A stretch of DNA of 64,000 nt from Paenibacillus mucilaginosus 3016 (GTDB lineage Bacteria > Bacillota > Bacilli > Paenibacillales > NBRC-103111). The notes beneath the pieces are model-generated. The model searched no databases and was not told the DNA's origin. It was given only the letters and a program-made list of their open reading frames with translations. Each line of letters begins with the position of its first letter. The first letter of the stretch is position 1. Below are positions 55,554-62,107 of the stretch, piece after piece. The translations under genes were made by a program, and so were the position numbers. The stretch lies in contig NC_016935.1 in the NCBI RefSeq assembly GCF_000250655.1, positions 5,164,001 to 5,228,000 on the forward strand. The letters are read 5' to 3'.

Positions 55554-56945
55554 TTAGGGTGCGGGAACGGTCTCCGGCTGCTCGGGCAGCACCTGCGCTT
55601 CCGCCGCTTTCCTTCTCGCCGCCGTATACCGATTCTCCGGTACGGGCAGACCGAGATTCCCGCGGAGGGTGTCCGCTTCGTACTCCTCACGGAAGAGTCC
55701 GCGCTCCTGCAGCACAGGCACCACGAGCTCCACGAAATCCCGCAGGCCGTTCGGCACGGTAGACCCGATCATGAAGCCGTCGGCCGCCCCCTGCTCGAAC
55801 CACGCCTGAATCTTGTCGGCCACCTGCTCTGGCGTGCCGATAAAGCTCGTCTTTGGCGTAGCCACCTGCAGCGCGGTCTGCCGCAGGGTAAGCCCTTCTT
55901 CCTTCGCCTTCCGCTTGATGCGGTCGGTGGTGCTGCGGAAGCTGTTCGCTCCGATGTCCCCGAGGTCCGGGAACGGCTCATCCAGCCCATAGACCGAGAA
56001 GTCGTGGTGGTCGAAGAACCGGCCGAGATAGAGCAGCGCCTCTTCGACCTTCACGAGATCCGCGACCTCCTGGTATTTGCGTTCGGCTTCTTCTGCCGTC
56101 CGCCCGACGATCGGGCCGATGCCCGGGAAGATGAGGATCTCGTCCGGGCTGCGTCCGAAGGCAGCCGCCCTCTCCTTCACATTGCGGTAGAACTGCTGCG
56201 CCTCTTCGATCGTCTCATGACCGGTGAACACCGCATCGGCGGTACGGGCGGCAAGCGATCTGCCGCTGTCCGACGAACCGGCCTGGAAGACGACCGGATG
56301 CCCCTGCTTCGAGCGGGCAATGTTCAGCGGGCCTTCCACGGAGAAGTGCTTGCCCTGGTGGTTCAGCCGGTGCATTTTGTCCGGGTCGAAGAAGACGCCG
56401 GTCTCCTTGTTCCGCACGAACGCGTCGTCTTCCCACGAATCCCAGAGCCCGCGGACGACCTCAAGGTACTCCTCGGCAATCTCATAACGGAGCTCGTGCT
56501 CGGGGTGCTCCTTGCGGCTGAAGTTCTTCGCTGACCCCTCGAGGGGGGAAGTCACGACATTCCACCCGGCCCGGCCGCCTGTAATATGATCGATCGATGC
56601 AAACTGCCGGGCCACGGTGAACGGTTCGCTGTAGGAGGTCGACAGGGTGCCTACCACTCCGATACGGGAAGTGACCGAGCCGATGGCCGAGAGAATCGTG
56701 ACCGGCTCGAACCGGTTCAGGAAGTGCGGGATGGATTTCTCGTTGATATACAGTCCATCGGCGATGAACACAAGGTCCAGCTTGCCTTCCTCGGCAATCC
56801 GGGCCTGCTCTTTAATGTAGTCGATCGAGATGCTGGCATCGGAGGGCAGCTCCGGATGCCTCCAGGTGGACATGCTGCTGCCGACGCCGTGCAGCATCGC
56901 ACCCAGTTTCAATTTGCGTTTCGGCTGATTCACAGGATGGCTCAT
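55554..56945 (-). CDS. NtaA/DszA-family flavin monooxygenase (CmoJ-like)
   Basis: 463 residues, longer than the paralogue at 39.7 kb. [84 protein letters not shown] and a charged C-terminal tail. ATG 56945 has AAAGGCGG 7 bases upstream. Paired with a CmoO-like enzyme, as CmoO and CmoJ are in B. subtilis. Confidence 0.9.
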   Translation of the reverse strand: MSHPVNQPKRKLKLGAMLHGVGSSMSTWRHPELPSDASISIDYIKEQARIAEEGKLDLVFIADGLYINEKSIPHFLNRFEPVTILSAIGSVTSRIGVVGTLSTSYSEPFTVARQFASIDHITGGRAGWNVVTSPLEGSAKNFSRKEHPEHELRYEIAEEYLEVVRGLWDSWEDDAFVRNKETGVFFDPDKMHRLNHQGKHFSVEGPLNIARSKQGHPVVFQAGSSDSGRSLAARTADAVFTGHETIEEAQQFYRNVKERAAAFGRSPDEILIFPGIGPIVGRTAEEAERKYQEVADLVKVEEALLYLGRFFDHHDFSVYGLDEPFPDLGDIGANSFRSTTDRIKRKAKEEGLTLRQTALQVATPKTSFIGTPEQVADKIQAWFEQGAADGFMIGSTVPNGLRDFVELVVPVLQERGLFREEYEADTLRGNLGLPVPENRYTAARRKAAEAQVLPEQPETVPAP

Positions 56946-56994
56946 CTTCTTTCCGCCTTTCATTTCTATATACAGTTGCAGTACTGCCGCAATT

Positions 56995-58026
56995 CTACAG
57001 GGTCAGCGATTCGGTCAAATCGCCGGCCTGCTCCGCCAGAGCAGCCTGCAGGAGCTCTATCGTCCGCAGCCGCTGTTCGAAGGTCCGGTTGTAGGCCGTG
57101 ATGATGATCTCTTCAATCCCGTACCGCTGCGTAGTCTCCAGCAGCTTATCTCGTACCGTCGCCGGCGAACCGTGAATGATCTGTGCCTGCCTGATGTCGA
57201 TCTCGAAGCTCTCACCGGACTGCCGGCCGAAGTCCTCCGCGCTCTCCAGGGTCTTCACGGTCACCTTCCTTCCGCTCTCCAGCAGGACCTTGATGACCTT
57301 CGCCTCCGCGGCCAGCTTCGCCGCCTCCTCATCCGTATCCGCGACGATGACCGACGAGGCCAGCAGCGGCCGGAGGTCCGTTCTCGCTCCAAGCTGCTCC
57401 CGGTAAGCCGCGAAGGAAGCCGCCGCCCCTTCCGGATCGCCGCTGATGAACTCGGCATACACGTAAGGAATGCCGAGCCGGCCGGCCAGGGCCGCGCTGT
57501 CCGTCCCCGCCCCGAGCAGGAAGAGCTCCGCCGGCTTCTCCGCGACCGGCACCGCCCGGACGCCGTGCAGCTCGTCACCGGGCTCCGTATGGCCCAGCAG
57601 ATAAGCCTGCAGGGCTTCGAGCTTCGCATCCAGCGGCACCTGTCCTCCGGCGGCGCCGGACTGCAGCGCCTTCGTCGACTGGGGCAGCCCGCCCGGTGCC
57701 CGGCCGATGCCGAGGTCTACGCGCCCCGGCGCCAGGGATGCCAGCACGCCGAAGTTCTCGGCCACCTTGTAAGGGCTGTAATGCTGGAGCATTACCCCGC
57801 CCGACCCGATCCGGATCCGGTCCGTCTTGGCCAGCAGGTAGGAGATCAGCACCTCCGGCGAGGAGCCTGCCAGCTCCTTGGAGTCATGGTGCTCCGACAC
57901 CCAGAACCGGTGATATCCGAGCGCTTCCGCTCTCCGGGCCAGCTCCAGCGTGTGGCGGAACGCCTCTTCGGGTGTGCCCCCTTCGCCGATCGGACTTTGA
58001 TCCAACAAGCTTAACCGCAGCCCCAT
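56995..58026 (-). CDS. cmoO: CmoO-like luciferase-family monooxygenase
   Basis: 343 residues. The start [20 protein letters not shown] and [20 protein letters not shown] are typical of the YtmO/CmoO (MsnO8) group of LLM oxygenases. ATG 58026 is chosen over 58032 (AAGGGG 8 and 2 bases upstream). First gene of the operon monooxygenases / peptide importer, under a dyad shared with other sulfur operons. Exact substrate unknown. Confidence 0.85.
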   Translation of the reverse strand: MGLRLSLLDQSPIGEGGTPEEAFRHTLELARRAEALGYHRFWVSEHHDSKELAGSSPEVLISYLLAKTDRIRIGSGGVMLQHYSPYKVAENFGVLASLAPGRVDLGIGRAPGGLPQSTKALQSGAAGGQVPLDAKLEALQAYLLGHTEPGDELHGVRAVPVAEKPAELFLLGAGTDSAALAGRLGIPYVYAEFISGDPEGAAASFAAYREQLGARTDLRPLLASSVIVADTDEEAAKLAAEAKVIKVLLESGRKVTVKTLESAEDFGRQSGESFEIDIRQAQIIHGSPATVRDKLLETTQRYGIEEIIITAYNRTFEQRLRTIELLQAALAEQAGDLTESLTL

Positions 58027-58074
58027 TCTCATGTCCCCTTTACTCTCCCAATGTCTTGAACATAACGCTTACTT

Positions 58075-58099
58075 TATTCCAATATGTATAGTCGGAATA
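58075..58099 (-). promoter_or_regulatory. Dyad operator of the monooxygenase/importer operon
   Basis: TATTCC (58075-58080), 13 bases, GGAATA (58094-58099). The internal ATATGTATAGT matches ATATGTATGGT of the tcy-type operator, and the inner GGA lies 17 bases from the -10 in both cases. Confidence 0.65.
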
Positions 58100-58110
58100 A
58101 TGTTTCGCTT

Positions 58111-58140
58111 ACTGTATCATTCCTGCCCGGTCCGCTTCAA
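58111..58140 (-). promoter_or_regulatory. Likely promoter of the monooxygenase/importer operon
   Basis: Minus strand TTGAAG (58140-58135), 18-base spacer, TACAGT (58116-58111). Moderate match only. Confidence 0.45.
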
Positions 58141-58174
58141 TGATGGATTGAATACTTCTATAGTTCCATCGATT

Positions 58175-58282
58175 GTTTCTATTCAAAACTTTATTCAAAA
58201 CTTTATTCAAGCCTCTATTCAACCCTCTATTCAACCCTCTATTCAACCCTCTATTCAACCCTCTATTCGACCCTCTACTCAA
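58175..58282. repeat. Nine tandem 12-base repeats (CCCTCTATTCAA)
   Basis: Nine consecutive 12-base units, the central four identical (CCCTCTATTCAA, 58223-58258 and neighbours) and outer ones diverged. It occupies nearly the whole gap between the LysR stop (58296) and the promoter at 58111-58140. On the minus strand each unit gives TTGAAT. Confidence 0.92.
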
Positions 58283-58295
58283 ATCTGTTCACCCC

Positions 58296-59204
58296 TTATC
58301 CCGGAGACGCCTGCGGCCTCCCGGCCGTAAGATCCATGCCCCGGATGACCTCCCCGAACAGCTGCCCGAGCTCCGTCCCCTGCCCCTTCAGCGACAGAAG
58401 GTGGGTGCGCAGCGAGATCCCGGAGAGCTGCGGCATCTCCAGGGGCAGCAGCACCCCCTCCCGGATTTCCTTGCGTACCGAGAGCTCCGGAAGGAAGGAG
58501 ATGCCCATGCCGCCAACCACCAGCTTTTTGGCCGTCTCCAGGTTGTCGATCTGCATCTCGATCCGCGGAGGAACGTCAAGTGTCTGGAACAGACGGTGGA
58601 TCCGGTTCCAGTCAAGCGAGCCGCATTCGAAGAACACGATCGGCTCCCGGCCCACCTCCTCCATGCTGAGGCTGATCTTGCGGGCAAACGGATGGCTGCG
58701 GTGGACGAACAGCCGGATCGGGTCCTCATAGAGCTGTTCGGATTCGACATCCGGGTGCGACATGCTGCGGGTCAGCCCGACATCGAGCTCCTTGGCCAGC
58801 ACCTTCTCCAGGATGGTCTCGCTCGGCGCCGTCAGCAGCTTGATCCGGATATGCCTGTGCTTCCGCTTGAACACCGGCAGCACCTCGGGCAGAATGTAAT
58901 TGGCTCCGGACAGCGTGCAGCCGATCCGCAGCTCGTCGGACTGCTTCTCCGCCACCTGCAGCTGCTGCCGTCCGGCCTTGTACGTCTTCAGGATGTTCTG
59001 CGCATACGGCAGGAACTGCTTGCCCTTCTCCGTCAGGGTGAAATGCCGGCCTTCACGCTCGAACAGCCTGACACTCAGCTCGCGTTCCAGCGACTGGATG
59101 CGCGCGGAGATGGACGGCTGGGACACGTAGAGCGCCTCCGCCGCTTTGTTGAAGCTGTTGAAATGCACGATATAGACGAAGGCTTCGATATTTTCTATAT
59201 TCAA
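58296..59204 (-). CDS. LysR family regulator
   Basis: 302 residues. Winged helix-turn-helix NIENIEAFVYIVHFNSFNKAAEALYVSQPSISARIQSLE (in part) at residues 2-40, and a C-terminal substrate-binding domain. TTG start with AAGGGGGG upstream. It lies upstream of and in the same direction as the monooxygenase/peptide importer operon. B. subtilis AscR (YtlI), a LysR protein, controls the related tcy/cmo operon, so this is a candidate sulfur regulator, but orthology is not shown. Confidence 0.92.
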   Translation of the reverse strand: MNIENIEAFVYIVHFNSFNKAAEALYVSQPSISARIQSLERELSVRLFEREGRHFTLTEKGKQFLPYAQNILKTYKAGRQQLQVAEKQSDELRIGCTLSGANYILPEVLPVFKRKHRHIRIKLLTAPSETILEKVLAKELDVGLTRSMSHPDVESEQLYEDPIRLFVHRSHPFARKISLSMEEVGREPIVFFECGSLDWNRIHRLFQTLDVPPRIEMQIDNLETAKKLVVGGMGISFLPELSVRKEIREGVLLPLEMPQLSGISLRTHLLSLKGQGTELGQLFGEVIRGMDLTAGRPQASPG

Positions 59205-59233
59205 GAACCCTTCCCCCCTTATTCCCGAATGCC

Positions 59234-59280
59234 AAAAAAGGAGACGACGCCTCTCTCCGGTCTGGAAAGAGCGTGTCTCC
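59234..59280 (-). terminator. Leader terminator of the LysR gene
   Basis: Minus-strand hairpin with outer GGAGAC/GTCTCC and inner CTC(T)TCC/GGAGAG pairing, followed by TTTTTT. It sits between the promoter (59340-59368) and the start codon (59204), so it could attenuate lysR. Alternatively it ends read-through from the doxX gene. Confidence 0.65.
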
Positions 59281-59312
59281 GGTTAGCCGGTGGACCTCTC
59301 TAAGCTAATTAT

Positions 59313-59328
59313 TATTCCAATTGGAATA
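59313..59328. promoter_or_regulatory. Perfect palindrome TATTCCAATTGGAATA
   Basis: 16-base palindrome just after the predicted transcription start of the LysR gene. Its arms TATTCC/GGAATA equal those of the 33.5 and 58.1 kb dyads but with a 4-base centre. Confidence 0.6.
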
Positions 59329-59339
59329 GTATGATATAA

Positions 59340-59368
59340 AATATAGCACCGCTCACTCCAGGTGTCAA
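59340..59368 (-). promoter_or_regulatory. Sigma-A promoter of the LysR gene
   Basis: Minus strand TTGACA (59368-59363), 17-base spacer, TATATT (59345-59340). Near-consensus, so expression is probably limited by the palindrome and leader hairpin. Confidence 0.75.
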
Positions 59369-59429
59369 AGCCTTTTTGAACGATCCGAAAGATCGACTCG
59401 CACTGCTCGTTCTTAAGTCACGAATGCAG

Positions 59430-59531
59430 TTATTGTTCCAGCACCTTTTCGAACTTGCCGAACCCATTCCCCCAGCCATACCTGGCGCCTTCGAGTCCTT
59501 GAGTATGGGAGAATCCGGTTATCGCTGGTTC
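59430..59531 (-). pseudogene. AHSA1/SRPBCC C-terminal remnant
   Basis: Directly after the doxX stop the minus strand reads ARYGWGNGFGKFEKVLEQ and a stop, like the last helix of an AHSA1 (SRPBCC) protein. No start. ArsR, AHSA1 and DoxX genes often sit together in Bacillota, so this is probably the stump of a lost operon partner. Confidence 0.5.
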
Positions 59532-59954
59532 TTACAGTTTGCGGCTCTTCGGACGCAGCGCCCAAGAGGCGAGAGCCAGGACTGCAAAACTAAGGGTGGT
59601 GAAGATGTGGTACGCATAAGCCCCGTAGTCCCCCGCGAAGGCATGGGATGCAGCTGCGCCCGTCAGGCCAAAGAAAATGCCTGCGTATGCCCATTCTTTA
59701 AGCCGCGGAAAACCCGGCACGAGGATAGCGATCGCCCCCAGCACTTTCCAGGTCCCGAGAATGGTCAGAAAATACAGCGGATAGCCTAATATCTTCACCG
59801 ACTCGAGTGTCCCCCATTGGCGGGTCAGCTGACCGATCCCCCCGCTCCCGACAACGAATGCAAGCAGCGCCGTTGTAATCCAATAAGCGATAACTTTTCC
59901 TCGGGGCAGGGGTTGTACTTTGGCGTTTGGTTCCGTGCCGATGCTCGTACTCAT
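59532..59954 (-). CDS. DoxX-family membrane protein
   Basis: 140 residues, four predicted membrane helices (AYWITTALLAFVVGSGG, LTILGTWKVLGAIAIL, YAGIFFGLTGAAASHAFAG and a last helix). DoxX-like family; role in redox or sulfur metabolism suggested for some members but not known here. ATG 59954 with GAGGAGG 6 bases upstream. Strong promoter with two operators. Confidence 0.88.
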   Translation of the reverse strand: MSTSIGTEPNAKVQPLPRGKVIAYWITTALLAFVVGSGGIGQLTRQWGTLESVKILGYPLYFLTILGTWKVLGAIAILVPGFPRLKEWAYAGIFFGLTGAAASHAFAGDYGAYAYHIFTTLSFAVLALASWALRPKSRKL

Positions 59955-60017
59955 TGGTTTCCTCCTCATCATTATTGATATGCCGCAAAAAATGCAAATT
60001 CCAAAACCGACTCATCG

Positions 60018-60069
60018 GACACTATATGGTGTCGTATTCATTATATGACACCAAATGGTGTCTCGTCAA
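60018..60069 (-). promoter_or_regulatory. doxX promoter with two palindromic operators
   Basis: Minus strand TTGACG (60069-60064), 18-base spacer, TATAAT (60045-60040). The perfect palindrome GACACCAAATGGTGTC fills the spacer (60047-60062); a second copy GACACTATATGGTGTC with one mismatch covers the start site (60018-60033). Spacing is 29 bases centre to centre. A dimeric repressor, probably ArsR-like, should bind both; its gene is not in the window. Confidence 0.75.
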
Positions 60070-60159
60070 TCACATGTTTAAGCATCCCATGAAATCCGTC
60101 CACAGCAAACTAGGCCAGCGTTGGATTTTCCAGCTGATGGCCCTCTCAGGCTGCACGCC

Positions 60160-60188
60160 AAAAAACCTCGGCGCGAACATGCCGAGGC
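60160..60188 (-). terminator. Terminator of the SnoaL-like gene
   Basis: GCCTCGGC / GCCGAGG stem with TTTTTT on the minus strand, 35 bases after the stop. Confidence 0.85.
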
Positions 60189-60222
60189 TTGTTTCTCGTG
60201 ACTCCATAGGGCTGGCGCCCCT

Positions 60223-60597
60223 TCAGAACATCCCATGTTCATTGGGACTGCTTTCGGGTATGGGCTGCCCCACATCCCAGAACTCGGCGATCCGTCCGTT
60301 ATCGAAGCGGAAGATATGAACCACCGCCCCGCCAAGGTCATCCTGATTCTGCTTCACATGAGAGTGTACGGTAACAAACTCCCCCTCTTGTATGGCAAGC
60401 TTGACCTCCAGCGACTTGTCGGGATTCTTGGCGGTACTCTCCTGCATCGCAGCCAGAAGTGAATCCGCATCACCGCGGAAATAGGGATTATGGTGGCGGA
60501 ACGCCTGACCTACGTATTCCTGATATGCCTCATGTACTTTACCGGAAGCCACCATCTGCAAAAACGACACGGCCTTCTCTTTCAGGGAAGTGTTCAT
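60223..60597 (-). CDS. SnoaL-like (NTF2-fold) protein
   Basis: 124 residues: EKAVSFLQMVASGKVHEAYQ, FRHHNPYFRGDADSLLAAMQ and VVHIFRFDNGRIAEFWDVGQ are typical of the SnoaL-like polyketide cyclase/ketosteroid isomerase superfamily. Cytoplasmic (no signal). Binding site AAAGGAT is rather distant (11 bases) from ATG 60597. Function unknown. Confidence 0.85.
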   Translation of the reverse strand: MNTSLKEKAVSFLQMVASGKVHEAYQEYVGQAFRHHNPYFRGDADSLLAAMQESTAKNPDKSLEVKLAIQEGEFVTVHSHVKQNQDDLGGAVVHIFRFDNGRIAEFWDVGQPIPESSPNEHGMF

Positions 60598-60783
60598 TGT
60601 CGAATCATCCTTTCCATGCCACTGCGGATATCCCATATCTTACCATGAAATTCAACGGGATGTCAGCCTTACGCCGGCCCGGTGCGCAGCTGCAAGCCCC
60701 TCCCTTCCGAACAGGGCTGCAGCGCCTCTCCCGCGGTATCACCGTTCGGCAGTACAGTTCAACCACCCGTCTGGCATGCATAG

Positions 60784-60822
60784 AAAAAAGACAGCACCCC
60801 CTTCGGATAGGGGAATGCCGTC
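60784..60822 (-). terminator. Terminator of the FGE gene
   Basis: GACGGCA/TGCTGTC (one G-U pair) with inner CCCC/GGGG, then TTTTTT on the minus strand, 8 bases after the stop at 60830. Confidence 0.82.
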
Positions 60823-60829
60823 CATCATC

Positions 60830-62038
60830 TCACACATCCGCAGCGCAGCGGAAGCCCATATGACCGGTTGAGCTGTCCGGCGTGTTCGAGGTGCGCGCCG
60901 CAACCCGGTACCGGTTGCAATAGGAGCTGTGGCAGAGGTAGGATCCGCCCTTCAGCGTCTTCGTCTGCCCCTGCGGGGGGCCGGCCGGATTCAGGCTCGG
61001 CGTCGTCCGGTGGTAAGCGGGACTGAACCAATCCGCGCACCATTCCCACACATTGCCGGCCATATGGTAGAACCCGAAGCCGTTCGGCGGGAAGGACCGC
61101 GCCGGCGCCGTACCGGCGTAGCCGTCCAAGGCTTCATTCACCTGCGGGAAGGTGCCCTGCCAGATGTTGCACCGGTGCTGACCGTCCGGCAGCAGGGTAT
61201 CCCCCCAGGCATACCGCCTGCCCTCCAAGCCCCCGCGTGCCGCATACTCCCACTCGGCCTCCGTCGGGAGCCGCTTGCCGGCCCAGCGGGCGTACGCCTG
61301 CGCATCGTTCCACGAGACATGGACAACCGGATGATCCATCCGTTCCCCGATCCCGGTTCCCGGCCCTTCCGGGGCGTGCCATGAAGCGCCGTCCACCTTC
61401 CACCACCAGGGGGCGCTCTGGACGACGGCATCCACGGAAGACCGCAGCCGTTCCGGAACGAACAGATGGAACACGAACGACCATCCGTAGAGCTCCGCTT
61501 CCGTCTTATAACCCGTGTCACGGACGAAGGCGAGGAACTGTTCATTCGTAACAGCGCAGGCGTCGAGATAGAAGGAATCCAGCGTCACAAGACGCGAGGG
61601 CCCTTCCCCGTCCTGCGGGAAGCCTTCCCGGTCATCGGTGCCCATGCGGAAGGTGCCGCCGGGCAGGCGGATCATGCCGGCATGACTGCCGGATTCCGTC
61701 TCCGCCGTATCGGCCTCCGCCCCGGCTGCGCTCCGCCATGCCGACGGTTCCGCTGACGCCTGGGCAGCCGTGTCCCTGGCGGTCAACGCCATGCGCGAGC
61801 CGCCGGCGCGGTCGGCTTCCACGGCCTTGCCCCTGCCCGGCCCGGCTGCAGACACAGCCGGCTGCAGGGCACCGGCTTCCCGCTCGGCTCTCTCTGCCGC
61901 AGCTTCCGCGGCGCCGTCCTGCTGATCTGTGCTCCCTCCAGCCGAAGCAGAGGCCGCCTCTTCAGGCAGCCGCTGCCGTTCGAGAGAGGAAGCGGAGCGG
62001 CTGACGGAGCACCCGCAGCCGCAGGTGGAGTGAATCAT
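60830..62038 (-). CDS. Formylglycine-generating enzyme
   Basis: 402 residues. The C-terminal 280 residues are an FGE/SUMF1 domain: RLPGGTFRMGTDDREGFPQD, HPVVHVSWNDAQAYARWAG, LPTEAEWEYAARGG, GNVWEWCADWF and the catalytic copper-binding pair in GGSYLCHSSYCNRYR (Cys369, Cys374). It oxidises the sulfatase active-site Cys to formylglycine. The first 120 residues are unusual: a Cys cluster MIHSTCGCGCSVS and then a low-complexity Ala/Glu linker. ATG 62038 has GGAAGGG 6 bases upstream. It lies 69 bases after the sulfatase gene, its obvious client. Confidence 0.93.
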   Translation of the reverse strand: MIHSTCGCGCSVSRSASSLERQRLPEEAASASAGGSTDQQDGAAEAAAERAEREAGALQPAVSAAGPGRGKAVEADRAGGSRMALTARDTAAQASAEPSAWRSAAGAEADTAETESGSHAGMIRLPGGTFRMGTDDREGFPQDGEGPSRLVTLDSFYLDACAVTNEQFLAFVRDTGYKTEAELYGWSFVFHLFVPERLRSSVDAVVQSAPWWWKVDGASWHAPEGPGTGIGERMDHPVVHVSWNDAQAYARWAGKRLPTEAEWEYAARGGLEGRRYAWGDTLLPDGQHRCNIWQGTFPQVNEALDGYAGTAPARSFPPNGFGFYHMAGNVWEWCADWFSPAYHRTTPSLNPAGPPQGQTKTLKGGSYLCHSSYCNRYRVAARTSNTPDSSTGHMGFRCAADV

Positions 62039-62107
62039 GATCATCCCTTCCAGCTCCCTTCCTGCTTTCCCTTCTGAATTCCGTCTGAGCTCAGCTTACA
62101 GCGGCGT

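Noticed and set aside
58175..58282. CRISPR array
   Set aside because: Units are 12 bases and contiguous without spacers, and no cas genes are present.
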